Positions 9,931-20,745 of a stretch of 64,000 nt of DNA are shown here, piece after piece; the first letter of the stretch is position 1; each line of letters starts with the position of its first letter. The stretch is taken from the NCBI GenBank assembly GCA_007922195.1, contig ML681996.1:19790073-19854072 (forward strand). The letters run 5' to 3'. The DNA is from Podocnemis expansa (taxonomy: Eukaryota > Chordata > Testudines > Podocnemididae). The notes beneath the pieces are model-generated. The model was not told the DNA's origin. It saw nothing but the letters and a program-made list of their open reading frames with translations, and did no database searches. Both the position numbers and the translations under genes were made by a program.

Positions 9931-10099
9931 TGTTAGTTGTGGGACTGCGCTTGTGTGATTGGGTAGGGGCTGTTTGCACCATTGTTCTCTGATCACCTTT
10001 AATCACCAGCTTCTAGCAGCCTTGTGATTGGCCTGCCCCTGTGTGACTAACAAGGGGCAAGGGCTGACCTAGGCAGAGAAGGCCTTTAAAAGGCACTGC

Positions 10100-11080
10100 T
10101 TGAGTGACCAGAGGGAGCTTGTAACAGGGGAGTTTGCGAGGGAGTTCAAGAAGGAGTTTGGTGAGGCCAAGAGAGTGAAGAGGAGCTGTACTGCTGGTGC
10201 CAGTGCCCCTGCTGTTTCCTTTGCCTCTGTTTGTAGCCAGACAGACTGTCTGTCCATAGATATCTCCACCCAGACCCTGGTGTGGAATTGCAGGGAGTGT
10301 GGCCTTCATTTTCCTGCCGCTGATGATTAGGCTAGGGAGATGAGCCTATGTGATAGGTGCCTTCTGGTAGCATCTCTTCGGAAACACGTAGGAGAGTTAC
10401 AGGAGGAGGTGTCATGACTCAGGGGTATCTATGCCCTGGAAAAGTTCCTTGACAGTGTCCACGATGAGACCTGCAAGGAGGAGGTCCCTATCCCAATGCC
10501 AAGGGCTACTGCCACAGCTCTGGAAATGGATGGGATGCCTATGGCAGAGGAAGGACACTGGCAGCTGGTCACCTCTGGCAGTAGACAGTGTTCCATGCCT
10601 GCTCACATCCCACCATCCATTGTGGTGCGGAACCGTTATGCGGTGCTGGACACACTAAAGGAGGTAGAGGAGATGCCATCCACCCCAAAGGCTGGGCAGA
10701 TCACAGCCACCTCACCTAAGAGGAAGCGTAGGGTTGTAGTGATTGGGGACTCACTCCTGAGAGGAACGGGGGCACCCATCTGTCACCCTGACAAGGCCTC
10801 TAAAGAGGTATGCTGCCTGCCAGGTGCCCATATCCGTGATGTAACGGAGGGATTGTCTAAAATCATCTGCCCCTCAGACTACTACCCCATGCTTCTTATC
10901 CATGTGGGTACCAATGATACTGCAAGAGGTGATCCTCAGCAGATCAAAGGTGACTTCAGGGCTCTGGGAGCGAGGGTGAAGGAGTTTCGAGCACAGGTGG
11001 TGTTCTCCTCGATCCTTCCAGTCAAGGCTAGAGGCCTGAGGAGAGACAGATGCATCCTAGAGGTGAATGCCTGGCTGTGA
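10100..11080 (+). pseudogene. CR1 ORF1 (CxxC finger plus SGNH-esterase-like), interrupted
   Basis: Chaperone-like first protein of CR1. The frame opens near 10100 and gives CRECGLHF, then after a stop at 10328 and a frame change gives MSLCDRCLLVASL: a CxxC pair, followed by a helical stretch. A further in-frame stop lies at about 10414. From about 10720, VVVIGDSLLRGT and, near 10900, HVGTNDTARGDP are the GDS and GTND blocks of the SGNH hydrolase (esterase) domain typical of CR1 ORF1. The stop at 11080 leaves NAWL as the end. No ATG supports the start at 10100 (it is TTG), so the true start is unknown. Confidence 0.8.
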
Positions 11081-11241
11081 AGATGGCGTGGTCAGGAGTG
11101 ATTTGGTTTCCTTGACCATGGAGTCCTGTTTCAGGACAGAGGATTGATAGGCAGAGATGGCCTTCACCTGTCCAGGAAGGGGAAGAGCATATTTGGGCAC
11201 AGACTGGCTGACCTAGTGAGGAGGGCTTTAAACTAGGTTCA

Positions 11242-14200
11242 ATGGGGGAAGGAGACCAAAGCCCACAGGTAAGTAATAAGGTGGGTGATCTGGGGAAAGG
11301 GATGGAACTTGGGAGGTGCTGGGACTGTATCAACAGCAATAAAAGAGAAGGTAGTTGGAACATGGGGGGGGGATCAAATAAATGTCTTAAGTGCTCTACT
11401 GATGCCCCAATATGTGAGGAGAGTGGGGGAGGAGAACTCCAAGAAAAAATGCAAGGAGGTTTATGTAATAGAATTGGAAATCAACATGACAAAGTAGGGC
11501 AATCGACCGGGTATCTTAGGTGCCTGTGCACTAATGCAAGGAGCCTGGGAAATAAGCAAGAAGAATTGGTAATACTAGCGCAGACAAGGAACTATGATAT
11601 TATAGGAATAACAGAGATGTGGTGGGATAGTCTGCCCAACTGGAGCTCTGCCATGGATGGGTATAAACTGTTCAGGAAAGACAGGCAGGGAAGAAGAGGT
11701 GGAGGAGTAGCGTTATATGTAAAAGAGCTCTATGACTGCTCAGAGCTCCATTATGGAAGTGGAAGCATGCCAATAGAAAGTCTGTGGGTTACACTGAGAG
11801 GGGAAAGCAACAAGAAGGATGTTGTGGTGGGTGTCTGCTATAGACCACCAGACCAGAAGCAGGAGGTAGGTGAGGTGTTCTATGGACAATTAGCGGAAGC
11901 TTCTAGATCACAGGCCCTGGTGCTGATGGGGGACTTCAATTACCCTGACATTTGCTGGGAGGCCAATACAGCAGTGCATGGGCAATCCAGGAACTTTTTA
12001 GAGAATGTTGGGGACAACTTTCTAGTACAAATGCTAGAGGAACCAACTAAGGACCTTGCACCGCTCGACCTGCTGCTCACAAACAGGGAAGAATTAATCA
12101 GGGATATAGAGGTAAATGGCAAGCTAGGCAGTAGTGACCATGACATGGTTGAGTTCAGAATTCTGATTAAAGGAGGGAAGGAAAGAAGCAAAAAAAAATC
12201 CTGGACTTCAAAAAAGCAGATTTTGGCTCCCTCAGGGAACCGATGGGCAAGATCCCCTGGGACGCTAATCTGAAGGGGAAAGGAGTCCAAGAGAGTTGGT
12301 TATATTTTAAAGAAACCCTGTTAAGGGCACAGGAAGTTGCCATTCCAATTAGGAGAAAAAACAAACATGTGAGGCAGCCAGAATGGCTTAGCAGAGAACT
12401 CTGCTCTGAGCTTAAACATAAAAAGGAAGCTTACAGGAAGTGGAAGCTTGGTCAGATGACCAAGGAGGCATATAAAGATATTGCTAGGGACTGCAGGGAT
12501 AAAATCAGAAAGGCCAAAGGACAAATGGAGTTGCGGCTAGCGAGCGATGTAAAGGATAACAATAAGGGGTTCTACAAGTATGTTAATAACAAGAAGAGGA
12601 TCAGGGATGGTGTAGGCCCCTTGCTGAATAGGGCAGGCATCCTTGTGACAGAGGATGAGGAAAAAGCTGAAGTGCTCAATGCTTTTTTTGCTTCAGTTTT
12701 CACAGGCAGGGTCAGCTCCCAGCCCACTACCATGGGTGTGGCAGATGAGAGAGAAGAAGACAGGCCCTTGGTGACAGAAGGTCAGGTTAGGGACTGCTTA
12801 AAGAAGCTGGATGTGCACAAGTCAATGGGGCCGGACGAACTGCATCCAAGAGTGCTAAGGGAACTGGCTGATGAGATAGCAGCACCGCTGGCCGTTATCT
12901 TTCAAAACTCATGGAGAATGGGGGAGGTGCCAGAGGATTGGAAAAAAGCAAATGTAGTGCCTATTTTCAAGAAAGGGTAAAAGGAGGATCCGGGGAATTA
13001 TAGACCAGTCAGCCTCACCTCAATCCCTGGCAAAATTATGGAGCAGATTCTCAAAGAATCCATCCTCAAACACTTAGAGGAAAATAAAGTGATCAGGAAC
13101 AGTCAGCATGGATTTACCAAGGGTAAATCATGCCTGACCAATCTCATCTCCTTCTATGATCAGATGACTGGTTTTCCAGATGCAGGAAGAACCGTTGATG
13201 TCATATACCTTGATTTTAGCAAGGCTTTTGATACAGTTTCTCATTGGCAAATTAAGGAAATATGGGTTGGAAAGGTCGACTATAAGGTGGATAGAAAACT
13301 GCCTAGATCAACGGTTTCAGTGAGTAGGAGTCAATGGTTCCATGTCTAGCTGACAACCAGTAATGAGTGGTATGCCCCAGGGGTCAGTCCTGGGGCCAGT
13401 TCTATTCAACATTTTCATCAATGATCTGGATGATGGAATAGACTGCACTCTCAGTAAGTTTGCGGATGACACCAAGCTGGGGGGAACATTAGACATGTTG
13501 GAGGGCAAGGACAGGATTCAGGGAGACCTAGATAAATTGGAACAGTGGGCCAATAGAAATCTTATATGGTTCAATAAGGACAAGTGTAAAATCCTGCACG
13601 TGGGACGAAAAAAACCCATGCACCGCTACAGGCTGGGAAACATTCAGCTAAGTAGCAGCAGTGTAGAAAAGGACCTGGGGGTCATGGTGGATGGGAAGCT
13701 AGATATGAGTCAGCAGTGTGTTCTTGCTGCCAAAAAGGCCAATGGCATACTGGGCTGCATCAAAAGAAGTATTACTAGCAGATCAAGGGATGTGATCATT
13801 CCCCTCTATTCTGCACTGGTAAGGCCACATCTAGAATAGTGTGTTCAGTTTTGGGCTCCCCACTACAAAAAGGACAGGGACATGCTAGAGAGAGTTCAGA
13901 GGAGGGCAACCAAAATGATTAAAGGGCTGGAGTACAAGCCCTATGAGGAAAGACTGAAAGCATTAGGCTTATTTAGTCTGCAGAAGAGAAGATTGAGGGG
14001 GGATTTGATAGCAACCTTCAACTACTTGAAGGGATGTTCTAAGGACGAGGGAGCTTGACTGTTCTCGGTAATAACAGAGGATAGAACGAGGAGCAGTGGT
14101 CTCAAGTTACAGTTAGGGAGGTCGAGGCTGGATATTAGAAAAAACTTTTTTACTAGGCGAGTGGTGAAGCATTGGAATGAGCTGCCAAGGGAGGTGGTGG

Positions 14201-14262
14201 TATCTCCATCTTTGGAGGTGTTTAAGGCCCAGCTGGACAAAACCCTGACTGGGATGGTTTAG
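11242..14262 (+). pseudogene. CR1 ORF2 (APE endonuclease and reverse transcriptase), disrupted
   Basis: Endonuclease blocks are clear up to about 12165: CTNARSLGNKQEEL, ITEMWWD, GGGVALYVKELYD, VGVCYRPPD, LMGDFNYPDICW, DLLLTNREE and SSDHDMVEF. A shift in the A-run near 12190 moves to the RT frame (12243-12980: VHKSMGPDELHPRVLREL, DWKKANVVPIFKKG). It then meets a TAA at 12978. [22 protein letters not shown] and [15 protein letters not shown] follow. Between about 13245 and 13360 there is a damaged stretch before MPQGSVLGPVLFNIFINDL and the catalytic FADDTKLGG (about 13460). A stop at about 13838 and one at about 14057 interrupt the thumb region. At least four lesions make it inactive. Confidence 0.9.
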
Positions 14263-14338
14263 TGGGAGTGGCCCTGCCTCTGGCAGGGGGTTGGACTAGA
14301 TGACCTATGAGGTCCTTCCAACCCTATGATTCTATGAA

Positions 14339-14805
14339 CAGACTGGATCCTGGCTCTCCAGGTGCTTTCTGCAGAGGTTTCTCTGTTAGGTACTGGAGAG
14401 GGGCAAGTGAATTTATTTGAGCCGACTCTATCAGGTTACACCACTACCACATCATTACTACAAACTTCAAGTGACTATTAATTTTTGTTATACACGCAAC
14501 ATAGGATTGAGGACTTTGAACTGTCACAGGCAGTGGTTCAAAGGATTGCATATGAAAGAAAGGCCAATCTGTGACAAACAAGAAAAAGGAATGGTCATCG
14601 GTTACAGAAAGATTGTTGTAGAGAGATTAGGATATAGATGTCTTATCTTCTGTATGGGAAATGGACACAAATAAAAATTCTGCCCTTAAATTACATATCC
14701 TAATTTTCTTTTTTGTCTGGGCAAACGCTGTGTTTTGAGAAATGAGGCTGACATGCAGTCTGAAGTTTCTTATGCTTCAGATAATAGGTGATAGGTTATA
14801 AATAA

Positions 14806-14853
<48 letters not shown>

Positions 14854-15559
14854 ACACATGAATATTATAAACTTTAGGTACTTTTATATTATTTATGATA
14901 ACATTCACTAAAATCTTATACTGGAACAATAATCATATACATCTCCATTAATATGGGACTTGTTTGTCCATGGAAACTACTTATCTCACTTCTTCAGGGA
15001 AGGCCCTTCCTGTGTGCTCAGACTATCACTAAGTAGAATACTGTTAAGCAAATGATGGGGTACAGTACTGTGTGGGATATAGATACCAAGGAATGAGCCA
15101 AAGGGCTCTGAAATACCTTTTGAATTTATCTGAGTCTTTAAGAACGAATTTTATGACCCCATCGCAAATTTGACTCAATAAACCAGCTCTGTGATATTTT
15201 TATAATTTTTATTAATGACAGTAAGTAAACAATATAGACTTAAATGAACATATAACTAAGTGAATTTGAAATAATAATTAAAAAAATATTAAATCAAACT
15301 CACTATTGAAAGGAAACAATAAATTGGCAGGTTCAAAATATCCAATTACAAAATCAATACAGAACACAATTAAATCCAATTATGAGGTTGACATGAAAGG
15401 AATTTTGTTGATCCTGCAATGGGAAAATTTAAACAGGATCCAATTTTGTAGTAATTGTTGATTCTTCTATTAGGCCTTTGTTATTGGAAATGGCTCAACG
15501 CTTTTATTTGCTAAAAGTAATGCACACTGAAAAACATAAACCCAACTATAATATAAAAT
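14339..15559. other. AT-rich spacer
   Basis: Contains the TTTC microsatellite and otherwise no recognisable gene or element. Confidence 0.45.
14806..14852 (+). repeat. (TTTC)n microsatellite
   Basis: About 11-12 uninterrupted cttt units. Confidence 0.95.
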
Positions 15560-15800
15560 AATGGGGTCTAAATTAGCTGCTAACACTCAAGAAAGATTTC
15601 GAAGTCATTGTGGATAATTCTCTGAAACCATTCACTGAGTGTGTAGCAACACTCAAAAAAAGAAACTAACAGAATGTCTGGAATCATTAAGAAAGGGATA
15701 GAGAATAAGGCAGAAAGTATATTGTCTTTTTACTAATCCATGATACAACCATATCTTGAATAGTGGATGTAGATCTGGTTGGCCCTTCTAAGCAAAAATC
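15560..15800 (+). mobile_element. Decayed CR1/L2-like LINE remnant
   Basis: Broken translation preserves the order of the RT thumb region of CR1/L2 LINEs: EVIVDNSLKPFTE, then IENKAESIL, then a stop-interrupted SMIQPYLE. No ends are visible and there are many stops, so it is an old fragment. Confidence 0.5.
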
Positions 15801-16096
15801 ATGCTTTTTATAAAAATAACAGGCTAATGAGTAACATACTCTCATGACAATTATTTTAATGTTCTTGAAATGTCTTAAATACTACAGTTACTTTTTACAG
15901 TTTTTTAGGTATATAATTTCATTTACCATTAAACGATTGTCGTTCCTTTTGTCTCAAGTGGTTAGCTACTATTTTAGGGCTGGATGGCTGTTTCTGTTAT
16001 ATTAGGAAAAGAAGTTAATAATAGGGTCAGGTTTTTCTTTGAGGTAATATTGTTTGTTTTCAAGAAATAATAGATTCATTAAAAAAAAAAAAAAAG

Positions 16097-18870
16097 TTGG
16101 AAGGCACGTCATGATTTCATCTGGTCCAGCTGTTGAGACAAGACCAAGTATACTTACACCATCACTGACAAGTGTTTCTCCAACCTGTTCTTAAAAATAT
16201 TCAATAATGGGAATTCCACAAACTCACTTGGAAGCCTACTGTGGCACTTAGCTATCCTTACAATTAAAAAGCTTTTTTTTTCTAATATCTAACCAAAATC
16301 TCCTTTCGGCAGATTAAGCCCATTACTTTGTATATTACATTCAATGGACATGGAGAAAAAAAATGAACACAATCCTCTTTATAACTGCTCTTAACATATT
16401 CAAATATTGCTGTCAGGTCCCCCTCATTCTTCTTTTCTGAAGACTAAACATGCCCTGTTTATTTTGCTTTGTTTTTTTTTTTCCTCCTAGGCCAGGTTCT
16501 CTAAACCTTTTATCATTTTTTGTTGTTCTCCTTTGAACTCTCTCCAATTTGTCCAGATCTGTCTTAAAGTATGGTACCGAGAACTGGGCTTTGTACTCCA
16601 TCTCAGGTATCACCAGCATTGAGTAGAGCAGAATAATTATGTCACATGGCTTATGTATTGCACTCCTGTTAATACTCCCCACAATGATAGCCTTACTTGA
16701 ACTGCATTACTTTATTGACTCAGATAAATTCCCAGGTCTTTTTTCAGCAGTATAGCAAGGATTGGTTTACCCACAATTAGTTTATCCGCAAATTCGGTTA
16801 ATGCGCACTAGCATCATGTCCAGCAAAGCTACCAATTTAATATGTGGAATTCATTAACATGCAGTGTCTAAAACCGGAAGTTGGCCTCAAAACGAAAACA
16901 CATTTCACCATGGTCCCATTTACATGCAGTCCATTTTACATGCCATTGTGATGGCTTGTCTCCCAGCACCCACACGTTAACTGATCCACACTGTATTACT
17001 GTTTAGCCAGTTCCAAAGGGATATCCTATTAGTCTAGTCCAGCAATCTTTAGTCTTTAAAAGAGTCACAGAACTCCTTTTTTGTTTTACTCCTTAGTCAG
17101 TTAGTCCCCATTGCCTAATTGTGGATTTGAGTTTTCCTGCTTAAATGAAGTACTTTGCACTCATCTTTAGTTAAGATCATCTTATTGATTTCAGACCTAT
17201 CTTTCACTTTGGCAGGGTTGTCTTGACTTCTAATCCTACCCTCCAACGTGCTGGCAACCACTCCCAGCCTGGTATCATCTGCAAGTTGTATAAGCACAAA
17301 CTCCACTTCATTATCCAGGGCTTTAATGAAAATACTAAATAGTACCCAACCCAAGACAGACTTCTGAGGGGCTTCTCTTAGTCTGACTATAACCTGTTGA
17401 CAACTATGATTTAAGGGAGGGGGTTAAAGCAGTTTTATATCCACCTTATACTGTATTTCAGAATATTTTATGTTATATTTTAAATTTATCTAGAACATAT
17501 TTCTCTATTTTGGTTATGAGAATCTCATGAGACTATGTCAAAAGCCTTACAAAAATCAAGACATATCCTATCTACAGCTTGTCTCCTAGCCACCAGATAA
17601 GCTACCCTGCTAAAGAAGGAATTAGGTTGTCTTGGCATGAATTGTTCTTGTTGACTACTACATAGAATGTTGTTATTCTTACAAACTGATTGTTTAAATT
17701 GTTTCCAGTATCTTTCCAAGTGACCAAATTTACTGAGTGGCTTATAATTTCCTGAGTCCTTTTTGCTCCCCCTTTTAAATATATTTAGTATTTTTGCCTT
17801 TCTTCAGTCCTCTGAGACCTCATACTTCCTCCAGTTCTGAAAGATCATTGCTAATGGCTCCATGATTGTTTCAACTATTTCCTTGTATTTCCTAGGAAGA
17901 GTTTCATCAGGTCCTGTTGACTTGAATACATCTAAATCATTGGCTCCCAACCTGTGCCCAGGGACCAAAAGTGGCCCGTGGCTCTTCTCCTGCTGGCTGC
18001 AGAAGGGAGCCACTGCCTAACTTAGTGGGGCTAAATGACAATGCAGCTAAGGGGATGGGAGATTAGCACTCCCCTGCCGCTAGCTGTAACAGAGAGCACA
18101 GCAAAGTGCTCTACCTAGGTCCAGAGGTGTTGAGGTCTGAAGGGAGCCACAGCCTAGGACCCAGGTGGAGTGAACAGAGCTATACAGGCATGCAGTTTCC
18201 TTGCTGCAGCCAGGGAGACAGGCTATCAGCAAGGAAACAGGCTGCTTTTAATGGGGGGGGGGATGCTTGCTGGCAGAGGCTGGTGGCCCTTCAGGGCTGA
18301 AAAAGTGATATCTATGGCCCTCGATCCAAAAAGGTTGGGAACCACTGATTTAACTTATTTAAATATTCTTTAGCTTATTCTTCCCATATTTTTAATTGTG
18401 TTCCTTTCTCTTCGCTATTAACATTAATTCTCTTAAGTGTCTGGTCACAATTAACCTTTTCAGCAAAGGCTGAAGCAAAATAGGTATTAAACATCTCAGC
18501 TTTCTTGATGCTATCTGTCATTGGCTGTGCTTCCCTGAAATCTATACTTCCCTTTGTCTTTTCTTTTGGGTCTAACATAATTTACAGAACCTCTTCTTAT
18601 TGCCTTTTATGTTCCTTGCTAGGCATAACTCATTTTGTGCCTTAGTCTTTCAGATTTTGTCCCTGTATGCTACACAAAATCCTATTTCCCTCAATTCCAT
18701 AGGATCAGTACCTCGATACAATTGTATTGCTCAGTATTCAAACCCTCTTTTTGCGTGCAATATTCTATGCAAAAAGATGTCACTCTTAGCTTTCTTTCAG
18801 AGTCCTTGACAAAGTCTGCTGCCATTTTGGTCTCCTTCTTTGTTGTTGCTTACACACACATACAGACACA
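16097..18870 (-). mobile_element. Old CR1 LINE, minus strand, split by a hAT
   Basis: Short frames follow one another in CR1 order from right to left: NELCLARNIKGNKKRF (about 18.65 kb), MFNTYFASAFAEKV (about 18.5 kb), KSTGPDETLPR and MEPLAMIFQNWRKYEVSED (about 17.85 kb), FCKAFDIVS (about 17.53 kb), VLFSIFIKALDNEVEFVLIQ LADDTRLG (about 17.3 kb, the catalytic ADD), then DLDKLERVQRRTTK (about 16.55 kb). The 3' border is a poly-A/T run at 16081-16096 next to 'ctggaccagatgaaatcatgacgtgccttccaact' (read on minus, split). The hAT at 17938-18347 lies between the 18.5 kb and 17.9 kb blocks. Numerous stops and shifts are present. Confidence 0.8.
17938..18347. mobile_element. hAT-type nonautonomous element, CAGYGGTTCCCAA family, copy 2
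   Basis: The left end is CATTGGCTCCCAACCTGTG and the right end is GGTTGGGAACCACTG. Flanks atctaaat and atttaact agree at 6 of 8 positions, as for a decayed hAT duplication. It interrupts the old CR1 and is therefore younger than it. It shares 'gaccaaaagtggcccgtgg' with the 756-1430 and 63.4 kb copies. Confidence 0.8.
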
Positions 18871-20242
18871 CACACCCCAAAAGATCGTGCTATCTGCATT
18901 TTCATTTAGTTCCCAATGCAATGCCTCCACTCACTTAGATCAGTTACTGGCTGGCATTGCATGAGTCCCTCTCCAATTGTTTCAGTTGTCTCATTTCAGT
19001 AGGGGCTATACTGTTACTTACACTTTTTCCAGAAGGGGTGGCTGTTATGTCTGCCAGCCTTAATGATCCACATAACAATATGTTCGGTATGGAAGACTCC
19101 TCACTGAAAATATCCTGACACTTTCTCTTTTCATTTAAACAAGAAGGCTGTTACCTTATGGCATTCCATGAAGAGAACAGTAGTCATTAAGATAGCTGTG
19201 ATCAAAAAAATTTACCCAGGAGCCAACTGGAAGCTGTTCTACTCTCTGGAGCAGAGATAGAATGTGCTTCCTCTTAAAAACACTGTTTAATATGTGGTGA
19301 GCTGAATACAGCCTGGAATAATTTAGTTTCTCATTCACAAAGCTGGATTGACAAAAATGAATCTACAGTGGATATTTTTTTAAAAGATATCAGTTGAGTA
19401 TTTTTGGATAAATCTTTAATTCCAGATTAATCAATGAAATAGGTGAGACGTGCTGCAGATCAAGGTATTTTAGGCATGTTAAATAAAATACAGATCTCAG
19501 TAAGTGTTAAAAAACCTATCTTTGATATGGGTGGAAGAAGACTTCTGAAAAAGAGAGAAAGTTTGAGAACCAAATAATTTATAAAATATGGAGAGGAAAA
19601 AAATTTCTTTCCTTTGTGATTTACCAGAATCCAAGCTTTTAAGAGATCTTTTGATCTGCTCAAAAGAGGTGGGTGTTTCTAAATATTCCTATCTAAATTC
19701 TCAAGTGATAAGAAGGGCAATTATGAAACTTATATTACTTACTGCTTCAGGAGGTGCAATAGACAAAATTATTGATGCAAAATAAAAAATCACAGAATGA
19801 TCTGAAATATGCAATACTTAGGACAGATAAATCCACCTTTGAGACTTTCCTATTGGAGATTGTCCTAAGAGGTTATTAGGAAAAAATGTAAGAGCAACTA
19901 CTATAGTTTTCCATCTGCTTCCTCTGCTCATATTACCAACATGCCCTAAAGCACACATACTATATTTTGCTTTTTGTTAAATAAATAATAGAAAGCTAAT
20001 TTTGCTTTGGTTATCTGAACCCTGGAGGCTATAGTGGCAGATAGGATTTGAACTTTACCTCTAATTCCTTGATTACTTGCTCACATTCTTTTAAGGAATA
20101 TACCACAAAGACTAGTAATATGTACTTACAATGGGACAAGTTTCCATCCCAGTCATAAATGGGTTAACAAGCTCCTTGGGATGCACTGTTGATGTGTGTT
20201 CCTTATAAAGGAGGATCCAAGCTTAGTGAGAAACAGCATATA
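18871..20242. other. AT-rich spacer
   Basis: Includes a short (CA)-rich stretch near 18850-18880. No gene or element end is recognised. Confidence 0.4.
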
Positions 20243-20636
20243 GGGTATGTCTGCACTGCCAAAGATATTGCAGAATAGTTATTTTTAAACAACTATTTTG
20301 AATATATTTCAAAATAATTATTTTGAAATAGCATTATTTCAAATTTAGTATTTTGAAATAGAGAGTCTAGTGAAGACTCTCTATTTTGAAACAAAGTGGA
20401 AATTTTTATTCTGAAATAGAGTCTTCACTCGACTCTCTATTTTGAAATGAGGGAAAGGTATGGTTGCTCTTTGGAAATAAAAACAGGTTTAGTTATTTCA
20501 AAATAATGCTTCATATTTTTTTTTTGAAATAACAAAACACTTATTTCAAAATGACAAAACGCCTGCATGACATGTAATTTTTTTTCAAAGTAAGCCGCCT
20601 TATTTTGAAAAAAACTTTTCAGTGTAGACATACCTT
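20243..20636. mobile_element. MITE with GGTATGTCTRCACTG inverted ends
   Basis: The left end GGGTATGTCTGCACTG and right end CAGTGTAGACATACC are inverted repeats. The interior is a fold-back of ttattttgaaata repeats (20300-20610) with a repeated 'gagtc...gactctctattttgaaa' core. 'Tatag' occurs outside both ends. It is noncoding. Superfamily is not certain (mariner- or Harbinger-like). Confidence 0.7.
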
Positions 20637-20745
20637 ATAGAGGAAAGTAGAGAGACACAAAGTAGAGTTTTTAAAAGTTACAGTGTGGCAATAACTGACT
20701 AAGAAAAACTGCTGAAGGATCATCTGGTGCCTGGCCTCTCTATAT

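Larger units (their letters stand above)
9791..14338 (+). mobile_element. CR1 LINE, near full length, with inactivating mutations
   Basis: It shows the complete order of a CR1 retrotransposon: a repeat-bearing 5' UTR, ORF1 with CxxC and esterase motifs, ORF2 with APE endonuclease and RT, and a short 3' UTR. The 3' UTR ends 'ggttggactagatgacc...gaggtccttccaaccctatgattctatga', the hallmark 3' end of CR1 (split here into two pieces). Stops and shifts in both ORFs make it non-autonomous now. The 5' border is uncertain because the flanking 44-bp repeat may also belong to the CR1 5' region. Confidence 0.9.
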